This document shows, one piece after another, positions 1-11,790 of a stretch of DNA of 64,000 nucleotides. A program made the position numbers and the translations under genes. Each line of letters begins with the position of its first letter. Within the stretch, counting starts at the first letter, position 1. Source of the stretch: Ichthyophthirius multifiliis (Eukaryota; Ciliophora; Oligohymenophorea; Hymenostomatida); the NCBI RefSeq assembly GCF_000220395.1, contig NW_004086788.1, forward strand, positions 62,001 through 126,000. The letters run 5' to 3'. Under the pieces are notes generated by a model. That model searched no databases. It worked only from the letters and a program-made list of their open reading frames with translations, and had not been told where the DNA came from.

Positions 1-125
1 TAAGAGATTATTAATTATTTATTATTTAGTTAAAGATTTTAAAATTACATTATATTTATTTAAAATATAAAATTAAAATAAAAAAATAATATTTTATTTT
101 AAGAAACAAAAAAAGAAAAGGAAAA

Positions 126-2204
126 ATGGAAGAAAATGAAATTGCAAATGTAAATAAAAAAAATTCCCAAAAAAAAACAAAAAAAGTTATAAAAATAAAA
201 CAAAAAAAGTTAAAAAAGCAACTAAAATAAACTGAAAAAAAACTTTAAGATCTAGAAAAAAAGTCCCTTTTAAATGAAAAAAAAGCACAAAAAGAATAGT
301 CACGTTTTTAAATGGAAATCGATAAAATTAATCTTTAAAAAGATTAACTTTAAAAGGAATAATAAGAGCAATAATCTATCCAAAAAATGCAAAATCCTCC
401 TTAATAAATTATATAGAATAGCCAAAAAGATTAAGAAATGGAATTATTGTATATAAAAGCTAAATAATATGAAGAATAAGTAGAATAAAATCTGTAATTA
501 TAAACTCTTTTGGGGGAAGCAGAATTAGAATTAAATCAGATATATTAATAAAAAGAAGAGAAAATATAAGTCTGTACATATTTAGAAGAATAAGTGATAT
601 AATTAATGAAAGAGAAGGATTTATTAGAAAGTAAATGTGCAGAAATAAAGAATGACTTTGAATATTAAATAGAAGAATTAAATGAAAAATTATGTTTTTT
701 GGAAGAAAACAGTAAAAGAAGGGAAAAGGAAATTTTAGAATAAATGAATGAAAATTGGGAAGAAAAATATAAGGAAAATGAACATTAATAGAAATATTTT
801 TAAAATCAAATTTTAGAAGATTTAAAAATTTGTGAATAAAAATTAAGAGAAAAGGAAAATTTAGTAATTTTTTTAGAAGATAAATGGAAAAAAAATGAAG
901 AAGAAATAAAAGATTAATATTAGATTGAAATTAAAATTAAGGAAAATGAAATTTTCGAATAAAATAAACTTATAAGAAAATTAGAGGAGGAAATTAAAAA
1001 TAAAGACGAAGAAAAATAAAGTGATTTGGAGAAAGTATTTGAAGAATTTAAGACTAATAATCAAGATAATATAAAAAAAATAAACTAGAAATTTAATTAG
1101 GAAAAAAATTAAAATATACTTTTGTTAAAATAATCTGAGAAAAAAAATAGCTAGTTAAATTTTTAAATAGATTAATTAAATCTAAAATTGGATTCTTTAA
1201 ATTAATTAGTTACTTTTAAAGATAAGGAAATTTAAGATGCACTTGGAAAAATAAAAGAAATAGAAATGAAGAAATGCTAAGAAAACAAAAAACTTTAAGA
1301 TTAGATTGACGAACTTAAAACTTTCGAAAGAATGTACAAAGAAAAAAATTAATAAGAGCATTAAATCGTTGAAAGTCTTGGTAATGATTTGAAATGTTTT
1401 ATTAGAGACAAAAGGTCGTCTTCCATATTTTCTACTGATTAAAATGAAGATTTAAATGAATTAAAATAATAATTTTAAGAAAAGATTGAAATTAATGAAA
1501 GATTATAGGAGAAAATTTTATGTTTAAATGAAAAAATTGAATAATTAGAAAAAACAAATATTGAATTAGAAATGAATACTCAAAAAAATAATAGACTTTT
1601 GTAAAATTAAAATATTAATTTAGAAAAAATTCATGAATTTTAAAATTTGGAGAAGGAAAATGGATTTTTGAAAGAAAAAATATCTTTATTTGAAAAAGAA
1701 AATGAGAAAAAAATCAAATAAAATAAATTATAGGAAGAAAATGTAAAAATTTTATAGGAAAAAAATGAAAATTTAATATAAGAAAATAAATAAAAGAATA
1801 AAGAAATTTAAGAGAAAAATTAAAAAATCTTCAATTTATAATAGAAAATGTTAAATTTAAGAAATAAAAACGACTAACTAATACTTAAAAATGAAGCATT
1901 ATTAAATTAAATTTAAGATTTTTCTTAATTGAAAAAAAATAATGATGAGGAAATTAAAGAAGATATTAATTTAAAATTACAGTTTAAAATTTTATAAGAT
2001 AAATATTAGTCTTTAAATTCTTTAGTGTATGAGAAAGAAAAAGAGTTTTTGAAATAAATTAAAGAATTGGAAAATAATCTGGATTATGCGGAAAGCTAAA
2101 CTATTGAAGCAAAACTTAAATGTGCTTAAATAGCTTTAGATAAAGAAGAACTATAATGCGAATATTTTAATTTATAAAAAGAATTAGAGAGATTAAATTA
2201 ATGA
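126..2204 (+). CDS. Long coiled-coil protein, single exon
   Basis: Reads from ATG at 126 to the first in-frame TGA at 2202-2204 with no intron, giving 692 residues if TAA and TAG are Gln. Composition is almost entirely Lys, Glu, Gln, Asn, Leu and Ile with heptad-like spacing and very few Gly or Pro, so nearly the whole chain should be a rod-like coiled coil. The first 40 residues are strongly basic (runs of Lys). Only short breaks interrupt the pattern, such as a Ser/Arg-rich patch near residue 430 (codons around 1410-1440). No signal peptide, membrane segment or catalytic motif is visible. It could be cytoskeletal, basal-body or vesicle-tether related, but coiled coils carry little family information and I do not assign a function. 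This frame is the clearest demonstration of the genetic code used here. Confidence 0.85.
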
Positions 2205-2978
2205 ATAATCTCTTTTTTTTCTTAATTTAATTAATTTTTTTGTTTTTTTTTTATGTTTTAAAAGTTACATATTTATAAAATCTAATATATATCCAAACTT
2301 TTTTTTTTTTCGGACTAAAATATTTTTAACAAAAGTTTTAAATTTATATTTGCTTTTTAATTATAATTTTAAAAGCTTATCTATTTTTTTTTTTTAACAA
2401 AAAAAAATTAATATAATTTGATAAACTACAAAAATATTATTTATATTAATAAATTTAGATATTATTATATTTTTAATATATTAATAATTAATTTTTTATA
2501 TTTTTTTCAAAATACTTTCCTTTTTTAATATATTTATATTAAAATAAGAAATGTTATTTATAAAAAAATAAAAAAAAAATAAACAATTTTAAAATTATTT
2601 TTTTATTCATTTTATAATTACTAAATTATATTATATTTTCAAAAAAATGATTATTTTATTTAATATTTCCTATTTAGCCTTAAAGATTAAATTTTAAAAT
2701 TGTATTTTTATGAAAATATAAAAAAGAAAAATAATAAAAATATCAAAAAAATATTAATAATATATTTTTATAAAAATACGTGTACAAATTAATTTTTTAA
2801 TAAATTTATATAATTTCATCTATATAAATATATTATTTATATTAAAAAAAAATATAAATTAAATTTATTAATTAAAAAACAAAAAACACACATATACATT
2901 AGAAAATATATATATATATATAAAAAAAAATTATAATTACATAATTAATATCCTATTTTCTAAATTAAAATAAAAAAA
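2205..2978. other. Intergenic, A+T rich
   Basis: Homopolymer A and T tracts and short AT microsatellites between two plus-strand genes. I see no coding pattern or structured RNA. The last 150 bases must hold the promoter of the PDI gene, but no motif stands out. Confidence 0.6.
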
Positions 2979-4672
2979 ATGACAAAACTATAAATTCTAT
3001 TAAATATCTTTATAGTATCAATAGCTGTCTCAATTTTATATTTCCATAATCAACCCCAATCTTCCTAAAATAAAACTACTTAAGAATAAACTTAAACTAC
3101 CTAAAAGGAAGAATCCAAACCTAACTAGAAGCAAGATGCCAAATATTCAGCTAAAGATGTAAAAAAGAACTCATAAACTTAATCTATGCCTCCTACAGTT
3201 GAAGATGGTGTATATGTATTGACTGATATGAATTATTAAGAATTTATATAAAAACATGAGTATGTATTAATTGAATTATATGCTCCTTGGTGTGGACATT
3301 GTAAATAATTAGCCCCTGAATATGCAAAGGCAGCTCAAGCATTAGCAAATAAGAACTCAACAATAGTTTTAGCAAAAGTTGATGCTACTGAATAGAAGAA
3401 AATAGCACAATTATTCAAAGTATAAGGTTTCCCAACATTAAAATTAGTAAATAATGGAGATTTAAATAACTTAATTAATTTTTCTGCTAGAACAGAAGAC
3501 AAAATATTAGCTTCTTTAGAAAAAAAGACTGAGAAACATTCACTAAAAGTAGAGAGTCAATAATAATTAGATGAATTGAAAGAAAAAAGCGAAGTTATGT
3601 TCGTTTATTTCGGAAATCCTGAATAAGAATAAACTTAATGGAGTGTATTTAAAAATGCAGCCTAAAATTACGACGATTTTATTTTTGCTTATATAGATAA
3701 TGAAGAAATTAGAAAAAATGAAAATGCTTAAAACTTTAGAGTTGTTTTATACAAATAATTCGATAATAAAAGAGACGATTTTTTATCCTCAAGACCTTTT
3801 TTGAATTCTAATTTTAAGGATTTCCTTGAAAATTCTTCAACACCTCTTTTACTTAAGTATAATGATAGGGGTATTGATAAAGTCTTTGCTAAAAAAAACC
3901 CTGCTCTTATTCTTTTCACTAATGATTTGAACTCTGAAGTTGCTCTTATTTTTAGATAGGCTGCTGAAGAAAATAAAACTAAAAATAATAATGTACTTTT
4001 CTCAGTTTGTTAACCTGGGGAAGAAATACATGAAAAATTAAGTAATTATGTAGGAGTAGATCCTTTGAAAATACCCAATTTAATACTTGTTAATTAATAA
4101 AAAGATTTAGATAAATACTAGTTCAGTTAAGAGTTTACTAAAGAAAATATATTAGACTTTATTGTGTAGTTTAAATAAGGAAAACTTAAAAAATATATCA
4201 AGTCTTAACCTATCCCCGAAAAAAATAACGAAAATGTAGTCACTTTAGTAGGAAATACATTTGAAGATATGGTAATTAAAAGTGAAAAAGACGTTCTTGT
4301 TGAATTCTATGCACCTTGGTGTGGTCATTGTAAAAAATTAGAACCTATTTATGAGGAGTTAGCAAGAAAATTAAAGGATAATAGTAATTTAGTATTAGCT
4401 AAAATCGATGCTACTAATAATGAAATCGCTGGAATTCAAATTAATGGATATCCTTCTATTAAATTTTATGCTAAAGGTAAAAAAAAAACGCCAATTGATC
4501 ATGAAGGAAACAGGGAAGAAAAAGATATTATTGAATTTATTAAAAAGCATACGACGTAAATATTTTATTTAATAGTTTATATATATAATTTATATTTAGT
4601 TATCCTTGGGTAGAACCTTAATAAGAAGAATAAAAAAAAGAATAATAATAAGAAAAGAAAGAAGATATTTGA
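2979..4672 (+). CDS. PDI: Protein disulfide isomerase, two thioredoxin domains, ER lumen
   Basis: Forms and rearranges disulfide bonds in the ER. The chain starts at ATG 2979 with a hydrophobic leader (residues 1-22), then a Gln/Thr/Lys-rich spacer to about residue 70. Thioredoxin domain a follows, with active site CGHC at residues 105-108 inside APWCGHCKQLAPEYAKA. Two redox-inactive domains span about 180-425, and domain a' has CGHC at 448-451 in APWCGHCKKLEP. A 44 bp intron (4556-4599, GTAAAT...TTTAG) sits just after the last domain. Splicing it gives a short Gln/Glu/Lys tail ending KEDI before TGA at 4670, which resembles a KDEL-type ER retention signal. Total 549 residues, slightly longer than typical PDIs because of the N-terminal spacer. 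Reading through the intron would lose the retention signal. Identity is very secure; the tail rests on the inferred splice. Confidence 0.95.
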
Positions 4673-5143
4673 AAAAAAAATATCATAAATTATGTTTTTC
4701 TTTGTAATTATTTTTTTTTTCATGTTTTTAAAAATATAAAACAAAAATATTATAGAAAAAAATGATTAATAATATAAATAATATATAAAAAGAAAAATCT
4801 ATTTATATTTATATGGATATTGTTATATATATTTATATGTATATAAATATAAAATAGTATAAGTAATAATATATATATATTATATTTTATATTTATATAA
4901 ATACATAAATATTTACATATAATTATATATATTAATATATATTTATAAATATTTATATATATTCTTATATTATATTATAAAATATTAGTCTTTTTCATAT
5001 TTTTCTAATAGTTAAAAATAAAAAATATATTGTATTTTTTTATTTTGTAACCTTTAAAAATCTCTAACAAGAATTAATTTATAATAATACAATATTTTAT
5101 ATATATATATATTTTTTTTTTTTTAAAGATAAAAATAATATTA
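4673..5143. other. Convergent intergenic region, A+T rich
   Basis: Lies between the 3' ends of the PDI gene (+) and a minus-strand gene. Contains TATA-type dinucleotide tracts and A/T runs. It should carry both polyadenylation regions; nothing else is recognisable. Confidence 0.6.
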
Positions 5144-6262
5144 TCATACCATATCTAGAGTATAAAATGGTAAAGACTTAGCCAATCTACTACCACTTAC
5201 TTCTAAAAAACTAAGTCCATGTTTTCTAAGTCTATTATACATAATTTCTGCATTAATAGGTTCTTAATGATGGTTTATTTCATCTGCAAAAAAGCTTGCT
5301 AATTATTTTCTTTTTTATTCTGCTGCATCAAAATGATTTACAAAAGCCATTTTCCATTCATTATTTATTTTTTTTCTTGGTAAAATAAGAGGTGATAAAT
5401 GTTTATCGATGCAAATTTCATTTGATTTTATTTCCAAAAAAGCTTATTCTTATGGTTATCCGATTAAAGAATCTAAAAAAAGTTTACTTTTTAATGGATT
5501 TTATTTATTCCAAAGTATTCCGAAAAATGCTTTTATGAACATTTGAATTATTTCAGGCCTTATACTATATAAATCAGAATTTTTTAGCAAGTTTTTAATA
5601 TGTCTGTCCCCTTAGTTCTCTGCTTTTATTAATGCTTTTAATAATTCCGGTTTGTCATTTTCATTTGGGTTTCTTAAAGTTTCTATATTTAATGTTATTC
5701 CGGTTTCCCTTTCTAAATGGAAAATCGCATCATCGTCAGTAGCAAAATAAAATTTTTCCTATTTGATATATTATAAGTAGCTTTTTAAAAAAGTATCAAC
5801 CGATTCTTAGTCTAGTTATCGTTTTGATAACATCCCCTCATATATAAATAATGCTAAAATGAACTCGCCAGCATCCCCTCCTAAAGTGGATAAGCAAGGG
5901 TCAGTATTTCTACCATCTAAAGACATAAAATGATACTCTTTTGGGTTCACGAATTTCAATGCGTGCAAATCTCCTATTATGTCACGAATTTCTTCCTATT
6001 ATAAACCTCCTTCGACTTATTTATCGATTTATAATTTTAATTTATTCGGATTACATGATTCTGAATCTGGATCTAATATTTAAGAATTGTTTACTTCTGC
6101 GCAATCGCATACAGTTTCGTATTCAATTTAATTTATAGTTGTTTTACCTGTTAAATGCATTTTATCGCTCGTATTTTATTAATTTTAAACACTGAATTAA
6201 CTTTGTATATTTAATATTGGAGTTATTAATATTATAAATAGAAGTATTAATATTTAAAACAT
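5144..6262 (-). CDS. Secreted protein of unknown function
   Basis: Uninterrupted frame of 372 residues from ATG at 6262 to TGA at 5144-5146. I chose the upstream ATG over an in-frame ATG at 6160 because the added 34 residues form a clear signal peptide, MFQILILLFIILITPILNI, followed by a polar stretch. The mature part has an early CDC motif (CDCAEV), another Cys soon after (ESCNPN), a conserved-looking central block (HFMSLDGRNTDPC) and a C-terminal block with RLRKHGLSFLEVSGSRL. No second membrane segment and no catalytic signature that I recognise. Codon use is typical of real genes here (more G+C than flanks, frequent GGA, CCA, GAT). I do not recognise the family. Secretion into the ER or a vesicle compartment is the only supported inference. 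Confidence 0.8.
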
Positions 6263-6979
6263 TATTTTTACGATTTTTTTTTTTATTTATTTGTAATCGT
6301 TTTTAAAAAAGAAGTTTTTTGTTTTCTTAAAAAAAAAAAATTAATTTATAATTTTTAAAATAAAAATATTGCTATAAAATTTATAAATATTTATTATATT
6401 AATTATCTCATTATACTCTTTATTTATTTAATAAAAAAAATATTGAGATTTTAGAAACTTTTAAAATAAATAAAATTAAAAAAAGATATATAGATATAAT
6501 TTTAATAATAAAACTTATAATTACAGTAATATTAGTATTTTAAAATTATTTAAAAACTTAAAAATTAAAAAAGTAAAATTTTTAAATATATAATTTAAAA
6601 TAAAATAAAAATTATTAAATTAAGTTATATATCAATATTTTCTTTTTATTTTTATATTTTTACTCATATAAATTTCTATCATTTTTTTTTTTTAATTTTA
6701 TAATATAATATTTTTATATAAAACATTCTTTTATTATTTAAATAATTACATTATTTTATTTCTTTTATAAAACTTTTGATTTTAAAAATATAATTTTTTT
6801 ATATTTTTATGTTTATCTTTTTTTATTTATTATAATTAATAAACTTTAAAACCTAAAATTCAATATATATTTATTACAAAAATTCATATTTAGTTTTATT
6901 TTTAAACTTAACTTAAAATATAATATTTATTATTTATATAATCATAAAACTAAAAATAAAAATAATCAAGTTAAAACAA
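6263..6979. other. Intergenic, A+T rich
   Basis: Poly-A and poly-T tracts upstream of the secreted-protein gene. No coding pattern, repeat array or structured RNA seen. Confidence 0.55.
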
Positions 6980-7590
6980 CTAAATGCATTTCCCAAAATA
7001 GCTATACATATTCAGAGTCCAACTGGATTAAATGAATTTTACTTTCAAACTTACTTTTAGATATAATTTCACTATTATTTTTTAAATTTAGTATTATTTA
7101 ATTTATAAGCAATCAATAAGTTTATATAAAATTATAGCCAAAAATATGTAAAAGATATTTAAACTTTAAAAAGTTTATATTTTTAACAGTCATTACATAC
7201 ATAAAATATAAAATTTTTTAAATGCCAATAGGCTATTTTTACAAGAACAGATGGGTAGCTTTAAGCGAAATATTTTGATATAGAGTTTGAGCCTTATAAA
7301 TATTATTATATTTCTAATTTAAAATAAGAAACTAGTGTATTCGAGAGTTTTCATATATAAGAAATAGTATCCTGAATGTTTGAATATGTTTCTTAGAAAA
7401 GAATAGATGTTGAGGAGGTTAAAAATAGGTTTTTTACGATAATAATTATGTGTTTAATTCAAAGGAATATTTTAATAATTCTTTAAATGATAAACTGTAT
7501 TATATATTCGCCGCTGTGGTAAATAACTAAGGTGGCAGATATTTATTTTTAAAGATGTGGAATTGATAACTGATTATATACCAAAACTAA
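6980..7590 (+). pseudogene. Possible decayed gene fragment
   Basis: An island of higher G+C in an otherwise featureless A+T region. Several short protein-like pieces occur on the plus strand in different frames, separated by TGA codons: IAIHIQSPTGLNEFYF near 7000, DGQLQAKYFDIEFEPYK near 7250, and a final piece near 7490-7560 containing KLYYIFAAVVNNQGGRYLF. The last piece faintly recalls the C-terminal region of ubiquitin-specific proteases (a tyrosine, hydrophobics, Asn, Gly-Gly), but the His of that motif is missing. I could not join the pieces with plausible introns. It may be a gene relic, unannotated exons, or chance. Confidence 0.25.
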
Positions 7591-8453
7591 TAAATTGTTA
7601 TTTTTTAATGCAATTTTAATAGTAACTCAATAGTATCATTATAAAAACAATTGACAAAAATTAGAATTAAATTTAATTATTTTAAAATCGATTAATGATT
7701 AAAGAATTAGTGTTCTTAGAAACTATTTAATTTAAATAAAATTACTTGATTTATGTTTTTTTTTAGAAATAGGAAAAATGAAAATATAAGCATTTATAAC
7801 TCTAAATTTGAAATTAATAAACACATATAATTATTTAAAATATGATTATTTTACACACATAATAATCCATCTTTTTTTTTTATTCAAAAAATTAATAATT
7901 ATATGTATATATGTATATATATATATATTTAAATAAAATAAATTATTTAAAAAAGTAATATCTATATTTCATAAAAAATATTAATATATAATATATATTC
8001 AAATAGCTTTAAATATTAACAACTTTTAAAAAATGGAATTATATAATATTAAATTCATATTATAAAAAAATAGCATAGGCCATTAAAAAAGACTGAGAAA
8101 ATTAATAATATGATACTTTCCATAATTAATATTCCATTTAAAATATGATTTTATTTTAAATAAAATATTATTAGTTTTAGAATTGTTTTTACATATATAT
8201 ATATATATATTCCTTAGATAAATACAAAAAAAAAAAATTTAATTCATTTTTTATTTTATTAAATTAAACATTACTCTATATATTAATTAAATAATAAATT
8301 GAAATAAGTTTTTAAATAAATTGCATAAAACATACATATATATATAATATTTAAACAATAATGCAACTAATTAATTAATTTAAAAACAAATTTTAAAAAA
8401 ATAATAATTAAAAACATTAATTTAAAATAAAAAATTATAATAAAATATTTATA
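7591..8453. other. Intergenic, A+T rich
   Basis: A/T homopolymers and short TA tracts (for example near 7910 and 8190). It lies downstream of a minus-strand gene; nothing else is supported. Confidence 0.55.
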
Positions 8454-10113
8454 TCAAATACTGAACAAAAAGAGTACTAAAATATAAAAACTAGCATAAA
8501 AAAGTCCTGCTGAAGACACATTATTATTATTATTAGCTTAACTTAATTAAGATACATCTTTATTTTCCAAAATAATTAGATTTTCGATTTTAATGACTCT
8601 CTAATCTATATTAGAATCTTCAATTTTTTATAAATTTCTTTTTTAATTTAATCCGTTTCAAATTTAATTTCCATAAAAATTTATAAATAAGTCTAAATTG
8701 TAGAAACAATAGTAAGTTCAATTCCAAGAATAGTTCCTTTATTACTTTAAGATATAGTATGAGAATTTTAATTATATTCTAAAATTTTTTAATGATTTTA
8801 AAGAATAACGTGTCTTAAAGAAAGAAATTTAGTATAACTCGGGTCTAAGAAATTAACGAAAATATACATCATGTCTCCCAATTTATAGACTCCATTTTGT
8901 CTTTTCTAGGTACAGTTTTTATCACTACATAAAGTAGCTTATATTTCCATATCAGTAATTACAGCACAATTATCATATAAAGGGTTACATCCATCGTTTA
9001 TATTAGAATCAGAGTTAATAGAGTATGTTATTATTTAGTTTTATGCATTTCTTAGTACATAAATTAAGAAATTATGTTCTCTTATGTCTACTTAAGATGA
9101 AGTCCCGAGTTTAATTTTTGCTTATATTTTATTATCACTAAGGAAATCATTTAATTGATCTAATGAGAGCTTAAAGAGTCCTATATTATTAGTTTACAGA
9201 TATATTTGAACGTTTTCGAAGTTTTAAGTTTTTAAGTTAAAAACTTGTACTTTAGTAATAATATATTATGCACATTCATCTGGAATAGAAGACAATAGTA
9301 ATGAGAAGTTTAAATTGACATTTATATTTAATAAATCGGAAGTATTTTAAGCATTAATAACTATTTGATTTATTTAATTTTAAATTTCTGAATTGCAAAA
9401 TTTCTCGTTTATTTAATCTGGAAGACATTTTAATGAATTTTAATCTCTAGAAAAATTCTATTTACATTCACATCTACCACCACTGGTTAAAAATTCAGAT
9501 TTAAAACATTCTAAACAGGTGTCTATTAAACATCTTTTACATAATATATTGTCTTCGAAAATACATTTTTTTATACTTATTTGAATATTACGAATACCCC
9601 AGATTGTAGAAGAGATTTAGGGTGAAGTTTTTTCAAGAGAAAACTCGAAAAAATCATCGTTATGAATAAAAGTTTGGGAAAAAGAGTATATTTTTTCAAG
9701 TTTTTCAGGAAGTCCGCATTTTTATTCGGTTTATCCTTAATCTAAAGGTATTTATATGAGATCTTATAGTCCGTTTAGGTTAAATTACATTATATAGTCT
9801 TAGTCTATTTTTTTTTTTATTTTATTTTATAAATATTTTTTTTATTTTTTTACCTATTATTACTATGTCAAATTTAAGAAGTAGTTCGTAATGAGGAGGT
9901 AAATTTATGAATACTTTTTGAAGCTTTTTTGCTTATGATTATGAATCGTAACCTAATAATTCGTAGTCGCCACATTTTAATACGAAAGGTTCTGACCATG
10001 TTAATGTATTTATTGGAGATTAGACTAAATCTTCAATTGCTAGGGTAAATTATTGTGTATTATAAGTTTTATTAATAAGGTAAAACTAAAATTAAAAATA
10101 TTAGTGTTTTCAT
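8454..10113 (-). CDS. Secreted or GPI-anchored Cys-containing surface protein
   Basis: About 536 residues. The start at 10113 gives a leader MKTLIFLILVLPY typical of signal peptides. The main frame then begins KTYNTQQFTLAIEDL, one base out of register, so a base is missing or extra near 10083. A 49 bp intron (9805-9853) restores the frame: FDIVII joins DQDYIMQFNLNG. Near residue 175 comes a compact Cys cluster of furin/growth-factor-receptor style, CKRCLIDTCLECF followed by GGRCECK, and more Cys pairs follow in the second half. The C-terminus reads NNNNNVSSAGLFYASFYILV with a last hydrophobic stretch up to TGA at 8454, the layout of a GPI-attachment signal (small residues, then a hydrophobic tail). 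Reaching it requires another one-base shift at a T6 run, 8624-8629. Ciliates have many such Cys-rich surface proteins; ligand and role are unknown. Confidence 0.7.
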
Positions 10114-10768
10114 TTCAATTTATTGTTTTTTTTTTATTTAAATGTTTTTTTATTTTGATTTGACTATGTTTTTTTAGTTATTTTTTTTATTAATGCTTTT
10201 TTTTTTTTTTGCTTTTTTTTTCTTTCTTTTTTCTATATATAAAATTAAACGGTTGAAATAACGGAAAATCAAAATCTATATTATATGATTATTAATGATT
10301 TTATTTTTAATTTATATAAAAAATTATTTTGTATTTTTCATTAAACGTATTTAATTTTAATTATTATATATCTTTTTAAAAATTATGTAAAATAAATAAA
10401 AAAACCGAAACATTATAACTAACCTTTAAACAAAAAAAATATTAAAAGAAAAATTCACGATTAAAAAAATCAAAAGCATTTTTTAAATAATTAATTTTAT
10501 TATATATTAGCATATAGTAAATCATATAAACAAATATTAACAATTATAATAATAATAATTTATACTTAAAATGAATGTAGTAATTCATTAAAATTGTTAA
10601 TAAATATAGTATTATTAAGATAATTAGTAATTATAATAATTTATTATAAAATTAAATTAAAAATAATTAATTGATATATTTAATATAAGTGATACTATTT
10701 CAAATTATTAAATAAAAATAATATTTTTATAAAATATTTAAATTTAATATCTTAAAATATTTAATATT

Positions 10769-10771
<3 letters not shown>
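10114..10771. other. Intergenic, A+T rich
   Basis: Upstream flank of the surface-protein gene: long T runs near 10120-10220, then A+T-rich sequence. No coding signal. Confidence 0.55.

Positions 10772-10802
<31 letters not shown>
10772..10802. repeat. (TA)n microsatellite
   Basis: About 31 bp of perfect TA dinucleotides in intergenic sequence, flanked by TTTATATATA variants. Confidence 0.9.
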
Positions 10803-10815
<13 letters not shown>

Positions 10816-10886
10816 TTAAAATGTCATAAATAAATAATTATATAATGGTTTTTTTATTTCTATATAAAAATTTTTTGTTATTAATA

Positions 10887-11749
10887 TCAATAGATAATTT
10901 ATATTAATTATATAACTGATTCAAGGTTTTTACTATTTTAAAAATAAAAAAATGTAATATTATATAAATTACCAATTATATAAATTCCAATAAGTAAAAA
11001 ATCCATTTTAATTAATATCAATATTATCAAATAATCTAAATTTTAAATTTATATTTTATTTTTTATTTTATAAAAAGAAAAAAAATTAACTTTTCAGAAA
11101 AATCTTTTGCAGAAAAATTAAATTTTTTTTTTCTAAAATAGGCTAAATAAGTATTTCGACTTCCAATTTAGTAGTAAATCCTTTTTATTCATTATCTAAA
11201 TAATTAAAAATATATATAAGATGTCCTTAATCTTTTGATTTAAAATTGCAAAGATCCATAAGAATAGGGCCAACTACATTAACCTCAAGAAACTATTATT
11301 AATTCTTTTTTTATTTATTATAAACAGGATAAATATAAATATATATTACCACGTTCAAAAAATCAAAAAAAGCCTTAATTTATTAGTTATTAAGATTTTT
11401 ATAAAAAATTAAAAGATTTGATGTAAAAGTACTTATATCAACTTTTTATTAATTTATAAAAATAATATCAAAAATTTCTTAAGCAGTTAAATTATATAAA
11501 TTAAAAAGAGAAATAAAATAAGAACGATTATATTAATCTTAATTAGTTTATTATTAATTTTCACATTTTTATAAACTACGTAAAATAAAATTATTTTTAA
11601 AGGCAATATCAGGTCTATATCTAAAATTTAGTAAATTTTAAGAACTATTTAAATTCGGAATTTATTCTACCTTATTTGGAATTATTTCAATATTATTAAA
11701 AGTATTATCTTTTTAAGGACTAACAAATGAAAATTGTTATAATTATAAA

Positions 11750-11790
<41 letters not shown>

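Noticed and set aside
274-456. Standard-code Lys-rich frame inside the first gene
   Set aside because: It ends at a TAA that is a sense codon here and lies out of frame with the 692-codon coiled-coil gene.
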